Source of the DNA: Photobacterium iliopiscarium
Lineage (GTDB): Bacteria > Pseudomonadota > Gammaproteobacteria > Enterobacterales > Vibrionaceae
Length of the DNA: 64,000 bases
Assembly (NCBI RefSeq): GCF_003026395.1
Contig: NZ_PYOO01000014.1
Coordinates: forward strand, 1 to 64,000
Direction: 5' to 3'
The notes beneath the pieces are model-generated. The model worked only from the letters and a program-made list of their open reading frames with translations. It ran no database searches and was not told the origin of the DNA. This document shows, piece after piece, positions 1 through 9,014 of the stretch; position 1 is the stretch's first letter, and the number at the start of each line of letters is the position of its first letter. The position numbers and the translations under genes are program-made.

Positions 1-13
1 TAATTCTGTTGCA

Positions 14-37
14 ACAACAGACATTGAGGTCTGCTGC
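14..37. terminator. stem-loop at the end of the tRNA array
   Basis: A 9-bp stem (two G-T pairs when read on the minus strand) with a 6-base loop lies just past the last tRNA of the minus-strand array. It is followed by four T on the plus strand and has no T tract on the minus strand. It could end the tRNA transcript or a plus-strand gene outside the window. The function is inferred only from position. Confidence 0.3.
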
Positions 38-47
38 TTTTAAATGA

Positions 48-124
48 TGGTGCGCGCGGGAGGATTCGAACCTCCGACCGCCTGGTTCGTAGCCAAGTAC
101 TCTATCCAGCTGAGCTACGCGCGC
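48..124 (-). tRNA. tRNA-Arg (anticodon ACG), copy 3 of the array
   Basis: Read on the minus strand, this 77-nt stretch folds as a cloverleaf. It has a 7-bp acceptor stem of alternating G and C, the D-arm GCTCAGCTGGATAGAG, the anticodon loop CTACGAA, a T-arm with GGTTCGAATCC, and an encoded CCA end at 48-50. ACG is read as ICG after A34 deamination and decodes CGU, CGC and CGA. The body is nearly identical to copies at 386-462 and 687-763. Confidence 0.97.
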
Positions 125-236
125 ACTGGGTTTCTTTTTTGGAAAATCATTTCCAGAAACCATTCCTTTTAGCTATAAAAGGAATTATGCAATCGCCAAA
201 TCTTACCTCGCGGTAATCTTTAACAAAAGCAAAGAA

Positions 237-328
237 TGGCGGTGAAGGAGGGATTCGAACCCTCGATACGGGATAAACCATATACTCCCTTAGCAGGGGA
301 GCGCCTTCAGCCTCTCGGCCACCTCACC
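237..328 (-). tRNA. tRNA-Ser (anticodon GCT), copy 3 of the array
   Basis: A 92-nt class II tRNA on the minus strand, with the GGTGAGG acceptor strand, anticodon loop CTGCTAA, a long variable arm, the T-arm GGTTCGAATCC and an encoded CCA. It decodes AGU and AGC. Its variable arm differs from the two other copies by a C-to-T change, making a G-U pair, and by one loop base, so it is the divergent copy. Confidence 0.97.
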
Positions 329-385
329 ACACAAATTGGTATAAGTAACACGTTAATTTATATAATTAACCTATTGCTTAAATAA

Positions 386-462
386 TGGTGCGCGCGGGAG
401 GATTCGAACCTCCGACCGCCTGGTTCGTAGCCAAGTACTCTATCCAGCTGAGCTACGCGCGC
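386..462 (-). tRNA. tRNA-Arg (anticodon ACG), copy 2 of the array
   Basis: The same 77-nt tRNA-Arg(ACG) sequence as at 48-124, with CCA encoded. The spacer toward the next tRNA-Ser shares words such as ATTGCTTAAATAATGG with the spacer at 670-689, which is the mark of a tandem duplication. Confidence 0.97.
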
Positions 463-526
463 ACTGGGTGTTTCTTGCTAAAGAAAACACCATATTGATA
501 TCAACATCGTTGCCATCAATAAAGAA

Positions 527-618
527 TGGCGGTGAAGGAGGGATTCGAACCCTCGATACGGGTTAAACCGTATACTCCCTTAGCAGGGGAGCGCCTTCAG
601 CCTCTCGGCCACCTCACC
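527..618 (-). tRNA. tRNA-Ser (anticodon GCT), copy 2 of the array
   Basis: A 92-nt tRNA-Ser(GCT) with a variable arm whose five stem pairs are all Watson-Crick. It appears identical in body to the copy at 848-939. CCA is encoded. Confidence 0.97.
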
Positions 619-686
619 ACACAATTCGGTGCAAGTAACAAGTGATATTAACTGCTAAAGGTTAACATGACTCATTGCTTAAATAA

Positions 687-763
687 TGGTGCGCGCGGGA
701 GGATTCGAACCTCCGACCGCCTGGTTCGTAGCCAAGTACTCTATCCAGCTGAGCTACGCGCGC
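687..763 (-). tRNA. tRNA-Arg (anticodon ACG), copy 1 of the array
   Basis: A 77-nt tRNA-Arg(ACG), the promoter-proximal Arg copy of three. It pairs with the tRNA-Ser at 848-939 as the first repeat unit. CCA is encoded. Confidence 0.97.
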
Positions 764-847
764 ACTGTGCTTTATTACCGTTGCATTATCCCAAATTAAG
801 ACAATTAAATCAATAAGAAAGCGTTCACAATATCCATTAAAAAATAA

Positions 848-939
848 TGGCGGTGAAGGAGGGATTCGAACCCTCGATACGGGTTAAACCGTATACTCCC
901 TTAGCAGGGGAGCGCCTTCAGCCTCTCGGCCACCTCACC
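848..939 (-). tRNA. tRNA-Ser (anticodon GCT), first gene of the array
   Basis: A 92-nt tRNA-Ser(GCT) with encoded CCA, the first gene of the minus-strand array. Its 5' end lies about 15 bases downstream of the -10 element of the promoter at 955-982. A short open frame on the plus strand across it is an artefact of the tRNA sequence. Confidence 0.97.
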
Positions 940-954
940 GTGTTGTGGAGGCAC

Positions 955-982
955 ATATTACTGTTAGCCCAAAATAAGTCAA
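955..982 (-). promoter_or_regulatory. promoter of the tRNA array
   Basis: On the minus strand TTGACT (977-982) and TAATAT (955-960) are separated by 16 bases, a near-consensus sigma-70 promoter. The start region reads GTGCCTCC. Such a GC-rich discriminator is typical of stringently controlled stable-RNA promoters, so repression by ppGpp is a reasonable inference. Confidence 0.75.
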
Positions 983-1172
983 ACACTTTATTGCTAAAAA
1001 CCAATACTCGCCGCACGAATGAACACTTAGTAAGCAATGAGACAATTAATGCAACGTAACCACTGAAATATTCACTTTGGAAAAGTGATAACGCTTTTAA
1101 AAACTAACAAAGAATACGGCGGTTTAAGACCATTTAACCGCAACTTACAAGGTGTTACTTTTCTACAGGCAC

Positions 1173-1200
1173 AAAAAAGGCCAGGATAATAATCCTAGCC
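1173..1200 (-). terminator. csrA terminator
   Basis: On the minus strand a 9-bp stem (GGCTAGGAT with ATCCTGGCC, one G-T pair) and a 4-base loop are followed by six T. It lies just past the csrA stop, so it separates csrA from the tRNA array, which has its own promoter. Confidence 0.9.
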
Positions 1201-1209
1201 CTCTTCGAA

Positions 1210-1407
1210 TTAGTAGTTACCAGTACTCGGAGTACCAGCTTCTTTTTCTGCTTGAATTCGCATATATATTTCTTCACGGTGAACAGATACTTCTTTAGGT
1301 GCGTTAACACCAATACGTACCTGATTTCCTTTAACGCCAAGAACAGTAACAGTTACTTCGTCACCGATCATTAGAGTTTCACCTACACGACGTGTTAAAA
1401 TTAGCAT
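1210..1407 (-). CDS. csrA: carbon storage regulator CsrA
   Basis: CsrA is a small homodimeric RNA-binding protein that binds GGA motifs in mRNA leaders and alters translation and stability. It acts downstream of BarA/UvrY and the Csr small RNAs. The product is 65 residues, starting [10 protein letters not shown], with the RNA-binding residues Leu4 and Arg44 in place. AAGGAG stands 6 bases before the ATG. It is the last gene after alaS and aspartokinase and ends in its own terminator. The kinase that starts its pathway, BarA, is also in this window. The assignment is secure. Confidence 0.98.
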   Translation of the reverse strand: MLILTRRVGETLMIGDEVTVTVLGVKGNQVRIGVNAPKEVSVHREEIYMRIQAEKEAGTPSTGNY

Positions 1408-1492
1408 TCGAGTGCTCCTTGAGTAATCTCAGTCTTATAAGAATTTAACTTTTTTATCCAATAAAATTCACAATTTCGTAAATAGCCGTGGC

Positions 1493-2677
1493 TCAAGAAA
1501 CAGCAAGATGCGGTAGATTACCTAGACACTGGCCATCAACCACAAATTTTTCATGGATTAAATCAACAGCTGCAAGATGATCATCTTCATTAATCAATAA
1601 AGACAAACATTTCTTATCGCCCTGATATGTATACACTGTAATGCCAGCCTCTTGCAGTACCATTTGAATCGACTCCAAATGTTGCTGGATATCCTTTCCA
1701 ATCAAGGAAAGTATAGAGACCATACCAATATGGCGCATTTTGCTATCAAACACTAGCCTTAAACGTGCTAAATCATCATTAGAAATAACGATTTGTGATA
1801 TCTCATCACTAGAATCAGTAGATAAATTCCAAGCAGTCAAACCATAGAGGTCCAACTGTTCATTAATAACAGTTGCTGGTAGCGTAATATTAACTAAAAC
1901 CTGCTGTCTTTGGAGCGCAACGCCAATGATGTTTTGATTACTCATCACATCAAAATTCACTAACGTTCCCTGCCCTTCTTCAAATGAAGAAAGAACGCGT
2001 AATGGAACGCGATGTTGGCATGCATACTCTACAGACTGTAATTGTAGCACTTTTGCCCCTAAGCGCGCCATGCAAGTCATGTAATCAAAGTGAATAACAT
2101 CCAAACGAGCCGCACTTGGTACAATTCTTGGGTCGGTAGAATACACCCCGTCAACATCAGTAAAAATCTGACATTCATCTGCATTAAGCGCACTAGCAAT
2201 AGCAACCGCAGTGGTATCTGACCCGCCACGTCCCAAGGTTGTGATATTGCCATCAATATCACGTCCTTGGAAACCGGCCACGACGACGATATCGCCTTGG
2301 CCTAGTAATGTGGTCATATTCTGGGTTTCAACCTCATGGATTGTGGCATTATTAAAATTATTATCCGTATGAATAACAACTTGATCAGCCGTCAATGAGA
2401 TCGCACTATAGCCTCGTTTATTTAACGCCATAGCCAATAATGCAATTGATACTTGCTCACCCGCTGCGAGTAATACATCGAGCTCTCGCGGTGTTGGAAT
2501 AGTATCAATCTGCTTAGCTAAGCCCAATAACCGATTAGTTTCACCGGCCATTGCAGACAATACAACAACCACTTGGTGGCCACACTGGCGAGCTTTTATC
2601 ACTCGTTCAGCAACGGCTTCTATTCGTTCAATACTACCAACTGATGTACCACCAAATTTCTGCACTAATAGTGCCAC
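1493..2677 (-). CDS. aspartate kinase (monofunctional)
   Basis: Aspartate kinase phosphorylates L-aspartate, the first step toward lysine, threonine, methionine and diaminopimelate. The protein has 394 residues. The kinase motif KFGGTSVG is at 7-14, the amino-acid kinase fold runs to about 240, and paired ACT-type regulatory domains fill roughly 265-394. It is shorter than the E. coli LysC class (about 450) and has no homoserine dehydrogenase part. It lies 16 bases after alaS and before csrA, a conserved Vibrio order. Which amino acid inhibits it cannot be read from sequence. Confidence 0.93.
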   Translation of the reverse strand: MALLVQKFGGTSVGSIERIEAVAERVIKARQCGHQVVVVLSAMAGETNRLLGLAKQIDTIPTPRELDVLLAAGEQVSIALLAMALNKRGYSAISLTADQVVIHTDNNFNNATIHEVETQNMTTLLGQGDIVVVAGFQGRDIDGNITTLGRGGSDTTAVAIASALNADECQIFTDVDGVYSTDPRIVPSAARLDVIHFDYMTCMARLGAKVLQLQSVEYACQHRVPLRVLSSFEEGQGTLVNFDVMSNQNIIGVALQRQQVLVNITLPATVINEQLDLYGLTAWNLSTDSSDEISQIVISNDDLARLRLVFDSKMRHIGMVSILSLIGKDIQQHLESIQMVLQEAGITVYTYQGDKKCLSLLINEDDHLAAVDLIHEKFVVDGQCLGNLPHLAVS

Positions 2678-2693
2678 ATTACCTCTCCAGTGA

Positions 2694-5315
2694 TTACAGT
2701 TTGTCAGCTAGCCATGGTGCTACAGTTTCTAATGCCGCAGGCAATGCAGCTGCGTCAGTACCGCCAGCTTGTGCCATATCAGGACGACCGCCGCCCTTAC
2801 CACCGACTTGCAATGCCACTAAATTAACTAGCTCACCCGCTTTGACTTTGCCAATTAAATCTTTAGTCACACCAGCAATTAAACCGACTTTACCTTCACT
2901 AACGTTACCTAATAACACCACACCACTGCCTAGTTGATTTTTTAATTCATCAACCATGCCACGTAGCGCTTTGTTATCTGCACCGTCAAGCTGAGCGATT
3001 AATACTTTAATGCCGTTAATTTCTTGTGCTTTATTGATCAAGCCTGCACCTTCTTGCGCGGCTAGCTTGTCTTTTAACTGTTGAATTTCTTTTTCTAGTT
3101 GTTTGCTGTGTGACACTAATGCATCGACTTTGCTAACAACAGAAGCCACGTCAGATTTCACTAAACGCGCTGTTTTCGCTAACATCATATCTTCAGTGTG
3201 CATCGCCGCAATTGCGCCAGCGCCAGTCACCGCTTCAATACGACGAATACCCGCTGCGATACCACTTTCAGATAAAATCTTAAACAGACCGATATCACCG
3301 GTACGTGTTGCGTGAACACCACCACAAAGCTCAGTTGAGAAGTCACCCATGCTCAGTACACGTACTTCATCATCGTACTTCTCACCAAACAATGCCATTG
3401 CGCCGTTTGCTTTCGCCGTATCGATATCCATGATGTTAGTATCAATACTATGGTTAGCACGAATTTGTTCATTAACCATGTTCTCAACAGCACGTAACTG
3501 TTCAGGCTTAACGGCTTCTAGGTTTGAGAAGTCAAAACGAAGGCTATCCGCTTTTACTAATGAACCTTTCTGACCAACGTGATCACCTAAAATACTACGC
3601 AGTGCAGCGTGCATTAAGTGCGTTGCTGAGTGGTTTAAGCTGATCGCTTGACGACGATCAGAATCAACCGCAGCAGTCAATTGTTGTCCAACCGTTAGTG
3701 TGCCTTCAACTAATTGACCTTTATGACCAGATGCTGCGCCAAACTTTTGCGTATCAGCAACGTTAAACACCACGCCTTCAGCTGTTAGTAAGCCGCTATC
3801 ACCACATTGACCGCCTGATTCTGCATAGAAAGGTGTATTTGATAATACAACCAATGCATCTTCACCTGCATTAATGCTATCAACAGCATTACCGTCACGG
3901 TATAGCGCAACAATCACACCTTCGCCATCTGTCGTGCTGTAACCACAGAACGTCGTTTCAGCGTCAACTTTGATTGCGTCATTGTAGTCAACACCAAAGT
4001 TACCCGCATCACGTGCACGTTGACGTTGTGCCGCCATTGCTGTTTCAAAACCGTCTTCATCGATTGAGAAACCACGTTCACGAGCAACGTCGTTAGTTAA
4101 ATCAGCAGGGAAACCATAGGTATCGTAAAGTTTAAATACAGTTTCACCGTCAAGCACATTACCGTCGATGTTATCTAATGCTTCATTAAGAATGGTTAGA
4201 CCACGATCAAGGGTACGACTGAAGTTATCTTCTTCAATCTTTAGTACTTTCTCTACTAGTTCTTGTTGTGCTTTTAACTCAAGACCGGCAGAACCCATGA
4301 TTTCAGCTAATGGACCAACAAGTTTGTAGAAGAACACACCTTGTGCACCTAGCTTGTTACCGTGACGTACTGCACGACGAATAATACGACGTAATACATA
4401 ACCACGGCCTTCATTTGATGGCATTACACCGTCAGCAATTAAGAACGCACAAGAACGAATATGGTCAGCAACAACGCGTAGTGATTGATTAGACAAATCG
4501 TCATAACCAATAACAGCAGCGGCTTCTTTAATTAATGTTTGGAAAATATCGATTTCGTAGTTTGAGTGTACACCCTGCATGATTGCAGCAATACGCTCAA
4601 TACCCATACCTGTATCAACAGAAGGCTTAGGTAGCGGTTCCATTGTACCGTCAGCTTGACGGTTGAACTGCATAAATACGTTATTCCAGATCTCGATGAA
4701 ACGGTCACCATCTTCTTCTGGTGTACCCGGACGGCCACCCCAGATGTGATCACCGTGATCATAAAAGATTTCAGTACATGGACCACAAGGACCAGTGTCA
4801 CCCATTTGCCAGAAGTTATCTGAAGCAAAAGGTGCGCCTTTATTGTCACCAATACGAACGATACGATCAGCTGGAATACCAATTTCTTTATTCCAGATTT
4901 CAAACGCTTCATCGTCACTTTCATAGATCGTAACCACAAGGCGATCTTCAGCAAGCTTAAGTTCTTTAGTTAGAAACTCCCATGCATAACCAATAGCATC
5001 ATGCTTGAAGTAATCACCAAAACTAAAGTTACCTAACATTTCAAAGAAAGTATGGTGACGGGCTGTAAAGCCTACATTTTCAAGGTCGTTGTGTTTACCA
5101 CCCGCACGAACACAACGCTGAGCGCTTGTCGCACGCGTATAGTTACGCTTTTCAAGACCTAGAAATGTATCTTTAAACTGGTTCATACCTGCATTAGTGA
5201 ATAACAACGTTGGGTCATTCGCAGGTACAAGAGATGAGCTTTCCACGATCTGGTGGCCTTTGCTCTCGAAAAATGCAAGATACGCGCGGCGAATCTCATC
5301 AGTGCTCATGTACAT
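2694..5315 (-). CDS. alaS: alanyl-tRNA synthetase
   Basis: AlaRS charges tRNA-Ala and clears mischarged Ser and Gly. The protein is 873 residues by the start chosen here, against about 876 in E. coli. The N-terminal class II core includes the [10 protein letters not shown] segment. The editing domain carries HSATH near residue 560 and CGGVH near 660. The C-terminal domain has a coiled coil and ends in a glycine-rich stretch. I place the start at the ATG at 5315 (MYMSTDEI), which has AGGA 7 bases upstream. The open frame runs 35 codons further up but that part does not resemble AlaRS. It heads alaS-aspartokinase-csrA. Confidence 0.97.
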   Translation of the reverse strand: MYMSTDEIRRAYLAFFESKGHQIVESSSLVPANDPTLLFTNAGMNQFKDTFLGLEKRNYTRATSAQRCVRAGGKHNDLENVGFTARHHTFFEMLGNFSFGDYFKHDAIGYAWEFLTKELKLAEDRLVVTIYESDDEAFEIWNKEIGIPADRIVRIGDNKGAPFASDNFWQMGDTGPCGPCTEIFYDHGDHIWGGRPGTPEEDGDRFIEIWNNVFMQFNRQADGTMEPLPKPSVDTGMGIERIAAIMQGVHSNYEIDIFQTLIKEAAAVIGYDDLSNQSLRVVADHIRSCAFLIADGVMPSNEGRGYVLRRIIRRAVRHGNKLGAQGVFFYKLVGPLAEIMGSAGLELKAQQELVEKVLKIEEDNFSRTLDRGLTILNEALDNIDGNVLDGETVFKLYDTYGFPADLTNDVARERGFSIDEDGFETAMAAQRQRARDAGNFGVDYNDAIKVDAETTFCGYSTTDGEGVIVALYRDGNAVDSINAGEDALVVLSNTPFYAESGGQCGDSGLLTAEGVVFNVADTQKFGAASGHKGQLVEGTLTVGQQLTAAVDSDRRQAISLNHSATHLMHAALRSILGDHVGQKGSLVKADSLRFDFSNLEAVKPEQLRAVENMVNEQIRANHSIDTNIMDIDTAKANGAMALFGEKYDDEVRVLSMGDFSTELCGGVHATRTGDIGLFKILSESGIAAGIRRIEAVTGAGAIAAMHTEDMMLAKTARLVKSDVASVVSKVDALVSHSKQLEKEIQQLKDKLAAQEGAGLINKAQEINGIKVLIAQLDGADNKALRGMVDELKNQLGSGVVLLGNVSEGKVGLIAGVTKDLIGKVKAGELVNLVALQVGGKGGGRPDMAQAGGTDAAALPAALETVAPWLADKL

Positions 5316-5670
5316 TGGCAAATCCTGAATTAATGCTTGGAATAGAAAGACAGAAAAGCGCCTCGTGGCGGTTTTCTTCGATAATCGTTCAGCCCTTAAA
5401 TCATAAGGTACAATGAACAACCATCATCTAATAATAAAACTAAGATAAATTTTTTGGGGGCTATTGTAAAACAACGGTAGCTATTACGGGAAATGATATG
5501 TGGTAAAATGTATCAAATAATCGCCATTAGTACGCCGTATTGACACTAAGCCTGATCGTAAGCCATCCATATAACCTATGAATTCACACCAATAATAACG
5601 ATAATCTAAATATTATCGCCGTCGCAGTTCTGCGTCACAATGGTGTTTTTAAAAAGTGCAGACCTCAATA
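5316..5670. other. alaS upstream region, no gene
   Basis: These 355 bases hold the alaS promoter region. A weak sigma-70-like candidate on the minus strand is TTTACA-17-TATCTT around 5440-5468. There is a 4-bp CGCC/GGCG hairpin around 5361-5373 inside the leader. An imperfect GACGCAG/CTGCGAC inverted repeat lies near 5624-5639, just past kch. No recX-like coding sequence is seen here. Confidence 0.5.
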
Positions 5671-6900
5671 TTATTTCTTGATTTCTTTTTCTGATAGCCC
5701 TTGTACTGAATGCAATAGCGATGCCACGATAGAATCACTATCGATACTTTCGCCATTTAATAACCGAGCCAGAATATCACTCGCAAACTGTTGCGGTGAA
5801 ATCACAATGTCAGGATTAACGCTTTTCACTTTATTAATATTCTTACTTTCATTGACCAGCGCTACTGTACGTGCCGAACTCGCCAATTCAATCGCTGATA
5901 ACACAATAAACGCATTGTCAGCATCATCATCACTAAGCGCTAGTACCGCTTTAGCATTCATTACACCCGCTTGAGTTAAGATACAGCCATCACTGTAGTC
6001 ACCCACAACCACATCTAACCCTTCTAGCTGATCTTTAGCGACTTGCTGTATTCGTGGTGAAACAATAACTGTAATCGGCTGCTTACGCTCCGTTAACTGT
6101 TTAATAGTATTAACAGCCAAGCTTGATAAGCCACAAATTATAAAGTGATTAGTACGATCCATTTTTTTACTATTACCTTTAACAAGTCGTTCAAAACCAC
6201 TATGAACAACAGGACCTAACACTGACGTTGCCGACGTGGCAAAGACGGTAATACCAGACACAATAACTGAAATAGTGAATAATCGTGCTGGTTCAGAAAC
6301 AGGAACTATATCGCCATAGCCCACCGTAGACATGGTTTCTATCGCATAATAAAACGCGGTCAATAAACTGGTAATTTTAGGATTAAAACCATCACCAAAA
6401 TACAACGCGCCATAGGTTGACGTTAGCAACAGAGTAATCACACTGATTAACGCAAAAATACTACCAGCAGCAACACTACTTTTAGAGAAGTATTTGCGCA
6501 CCATAAATAATAGAACTAATGATGCTATACCATAGTGAATATTATGGGTTTGCTGAGGATGAATATGATCAGTGTAAAAAATATTGATCAGCATTAATGT
6601 AAAACTGATCATCCATGATATTCGCGCTCGAAAAAAGAGACCAATCGAACTCATAACAATAAACACACCCAACATAAAGTAAGGTGCATTAATCAAAAAG
6701 TTGGCATTAATTTGTTCATAATCTCGAACATTAAATAGCGTCAACAAATCAATCGGGAGCCCATAAATCGTATGAAAAATAAGCCCACTGTTACCTAAAA
6801 CAAACAAAGCCACAAAAATATGACGAAGAGTGTAAAGCCACTCGGTAAACCGTCGAATAGTTTTTCCTATCCAACGTATTAACGACACGTGTTCATTCAT
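5671..6900 (-). CDS. kch: voltage-gated potassium channel, Kch type
   Basis: An inner-membrane K+ channel with a cytosolic RCK/TrkA-N domain. Several hydrophobic segments fill residues 25-165. The selectivity filter TVGYGD is near 192-197, followed by the pore-lining helix and an NAD-binding-like RCK domain from about 245. Long stretches match E. coli Kch by memory, including STYGALY and ISGITVFATS. The product is 409 residues from the ATG at 6900; an in-frame TTG two codons upstream is less likely. It sits between alaS and recA, where recX is usual. Physiological role is unclear in the family. Confidence 0.92.
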   Translation of the reverse strand: MNEHVSLIRWIGKTIRRFTEWLYTLRHIFVALFVLGNSGLIFHTIYGLPIDLLTLFNVRDYEQINANFLINAPYFMLGVFIVMSSIGLFFRARISWMISFTLMLINIFYTDHIHPQQTHNIHYGIASLVLLFMVRKYFSKSSVAAGSIFALISVITLLLTSTYGALYFGDGFNPKITSLLTAFYYAIETMSTVGYGDIVPVSEPARLFTISVIVSGITVFATSATSVLGPVVHSGFERLVKGNSKKMDRTNHFIICGLSSLAVNTIKQLTERKQPITVIVSPRIQQVAKDQLEGLDVVVGDYSDGCILTQAGVMNAKAVLALSDDDADNAFIVLSAIELASSARTVALVNESKNINKVKSVNPDIVISPQQFASDILARLLNGESIDSDSIVASLLHSVQGLSEKEIKK

Positions 6901-7056
6901 TACCAATGCGCCTACCTAATAAACTCAATGACTCAATACAATTTCTAATAAATATAAAGCTAAAAGCTTAATTTGACATATTAAAGCAGAAAACACGCTA
7001 AGTTTGTCAATTAAATGAGTCTTGAGCAATACAATTATCACTCAAAATAAAGTCAT

Positions 7057-7083
7057 AAAAAAACCCAGCGCAATGGCTGGGTT
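7057..7083 (-). terminator. recA terminator
   Basis: On the minus strand AACCCAGC and GCTGGGTT form an 8-bp stem with a 6-base loop, followed by seven T. It lies about 40 bases past the recA stop, so kch is not simply co-transcribed with recA. Confidence 0.9.
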
Positions 7084-7124
7084 AGTATCGAAATATGCTA
7101 TAAATACGCTACATAATCATTTAA

Positions 7125-8177
7125 TTAAAAAGCGTCGCCATCTTCGGCATCAATTGCTGCAACATCTTTAGCGTCAGTTTCAGCAACAACAGGCGTTAAC
7201 AGTAAGTCACGTAATTTCTTTTCAATCTCAGCGGCAATAGCTGGATTCTCAACAAGATATTTGCAAGAGTTCGCTTTACCTTGACCAATTTTATTGCCTT
7301 GGTAGCTATACCAAGCACCCGCTTTTTCAACTAATTTGTTTTTTACACCAAGGTCAATTAATTCACCGTTACGGTTAAAACCTTGGCCATATAAAATCTG
7401 TGTTTCAGCTTGCTTAAACGGTGCTGCAATTTTGTTCTTAACAACTTTAATGCGCGTTTCGTTACCCACAACTTCATCACCATCTTTAATTGCGCCAGTA
7501 CGACGAATATCAAGACGAACAGAAGCGTAGAACTTCAATGCATTACCACCGGTAGTGGTTTCAGGGTTACCAAACATTACACCAATTTTCATACGAATTT
7601 GGTTAATGAAGATACACATACAGTTAGACTGTTTAAGGTTACCGGTTAATTTACGCATTGCTTGCGATAGCATACGTGCTTGCAGACCCATATGAGAGTC
7701 ACCCATTTCACCTTCAATTTCAGCTTTTGGTGTTAGGGCTGCAACGGAGTCAACAACAATGACATCCACCGCACCTGAACGTGCAAGTGCGTCAACAATT
7801 TCTAAAGCCTGCTCGCCAGTATCTGGCTGAGAAACAAGTAACTCATTAATATCAACGCCTAATTTTTGAGCATAAATTGGATCAAGTGCGTGCTCGGCAT
7901 CAATAAATGCACAGGTTTTGCCTTGCTTTTGAGCGGCAGAGATAACTTCAAGTGTCAGTGTTGTTTTACCTGATGATTCTGGACCGTAGATTTCTACGAT
8001 ACGTCCCATTGGTAAACCACCAGCACCAAGTGCGATATCAAGAGACAATGAACCTGTCGAAATAGTTTCGATATCCATTGTTTTATTATCGCCCAATTTC
8101 ATAATTGAACCTTTACCGAACTGCTTCTCAATCTGGCCTAACGCTGCGGCAAGAGCCTTCTGCTTGTTGTCGTCCAT
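7125..8177 (-). CDS. recA: recombinase RecA
   Basis: RecA forms filaments on single-stranded DNA, drives strand exchange and stimulates LexA self-cleavage. The protein is 350 residues. Walker A GPESSGKT is at 65-72, the loop-2 region [20 protein letters not shown] is near 200-220, and the C-terminus is acidic. The start is the ATG at 8177 (MDDNKQKAL) with GGAG 6 bases upstream; the in-frame TTG four codons earlier lies within the ribosome binding site. It is preceded by a LexA operator nested in its promoter. No recX follows. Confidence 0.99.
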   Translation of the reverse strand: MDDNKQKALAAALGQIEKQFGKGSIMKLGDNKTMDIETISTGSLSLDIALGAGGLPMGRIVEIYGPESSGKTTLTLEVISAAQKQGKTCAFIDAEHALDPIYAQKLGVDINELLVSQPDTGEQALEIVDALARSGAVDVIVVDSVAALTPKAEIEGEMGDSHMGLQARMLSQAMRKLTGNLKQSNCMCIFINQIRMKIGVMFGNPETTTGGNALKFYASVRLDIRRTGAIKDGDEVVGNETRIKVVKNKIAAPFKQAETQILYGQGFNRNGELIDLGVKNKLVEKAGAWYSYQGNKIGQGKANSCKYLVENPAIAAEIEKKLRDLLLTPVVAETDAKDVAAIDAEDGDAF

Positions 8178-8229
8178 TTGACTCTCCAACGGATGCTAAA
8201 ATAAAGTTACTGATCTGGATATGAGACTT

Positions 8230-8257
8230 AGTATACTGTCTATTCATACAGTGTCTA
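8230..8257 (-). promoter_or_regulatory. recA sigma-70 promoter
   Basis: On the minus strand TAGACA (8252-8257) and TATACT (8230-8235) are 16 bases apart. The spacer is exactly the LexA operator at 8236-8251, so LexA binding would block RNA polymerase directly. Confidence 0.85.
8236..8251. promoter_or_regulatory. LexA operator (SOS box) of recA
   Basis: The 16-base palindrome CTGTCTATTCATACAG matches the gammaproteobacterial SOS box CTG-N10-CAG. It lies about 60 bases before the recA start codon, between the -35 and -10 elements. Confidence 0.93.
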
Positions 8258-8303
8258 GTTCTGGTTTGCTTTTTTTTGTTAAATACAATTTCTATCAATA
8301 AGA

Positions 8304-8801
8304 TCACTCATTGATAACGGTGTTTACACGAGAAATTAAACCCGATAATGCTTTGGCTATTGCTTGTTGTCTAACTTGTTGGCGTGAACCATTAAATAAA
8401 CAACATTGTGTCTGCTGCCACCCTGTCGCATCAGCCCAAGCAAACCATACCGTGCCTACTGGTTTATCTTCAGTGCCACCATCAGGACCTGCAATACCAC
8501 TGATAGCAACACTAATATCTGCTCGCGATGCGGCTAAAGCGCCACAAGCCATTTCAAAAACAACCGCCTCACTCACCGCACCAAATTCGGTCAAAGCTTG
8601 ATCGCTGACACTGAGCATTTGCTTCTTGGCTTCATTGCTATAAGTAATAAAAGCACGATTAAACCATGCTGAACTTCCCGGAATATCAGTAATAGCAAAT
8701 GAAACCCCGCCACCAGTACAAGACTCGGCAGTGGTGGCGACCCACTGTTTAGCTGTTAATACTTCACCAAGTTCATAAGCCAATTGTTCAATATTTACCA
8801 T
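8304..8801 (-). CDS. pncC: nicotinamide-nucleotide amidase PncC (CinA C-terminal family)
   Basis: PncC deamidates nicotinamide mononucleotide to nicotinate mononucleotide, recycling NAD made by DNA ligase. The 165-residue protein is the stand-alone CinA C-terminal domain. It has AESCTGG near 25-31 with the catalytic Ser, and SGIAGPDGG and KPVGTVWFA motifs. The ATG at 8801 has GGAGG 5 bases upstream. It stands between recA and mutS, divergent from mutS, as in relatives. Confidence 0.93.
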   Translation of the reverse strand: MVNIEQLAYELGEVLTAKQWVATTAESCTGGGVSFAITDIPGSSAWFNRAFITYSNEAKKQMLSVSDQALTEFGAVSEAVVFEMACGALAASRADISVAISGIAGPDGGTEDKPVGTVWFAWADATGWQQTQCCLFNGSRQQVRQQAIAKALSGLISRVNTVINE

Positions 8802-9014
8802 TAGTGCCTCCAAGCTGATTTCTATTTATTGTCTTTAATAGATTGATGTATATCCGCTAACTTTACGCCTGTTCAATACCATTGCAAAGATGATAAAAAA
8901 AGTTCAATGGCTACTTTGACCGATCCGCTGATTCACGTATCCTTAGACTCTATTATTTTATTGGTCGAGCTATTCCAAGTAGCCGACGTTGAACCAGCAA
9001 GAGTAGGCAATATC

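Noticed and set aside
847..1059. A 70-codon plus-strand frame starting in the tRNA-Ser array
   Set aside because: Its first part is the reverse complement of tRNA-Ser(GCT), a familiar false protein (MAVKEGFEPSI type); the rest is non-coding.
1155..1340. Minus-strand frame overlapping csrA
   Set aside because: It is out of frame with csrA, crosses the csrA terminator and shows no family features.
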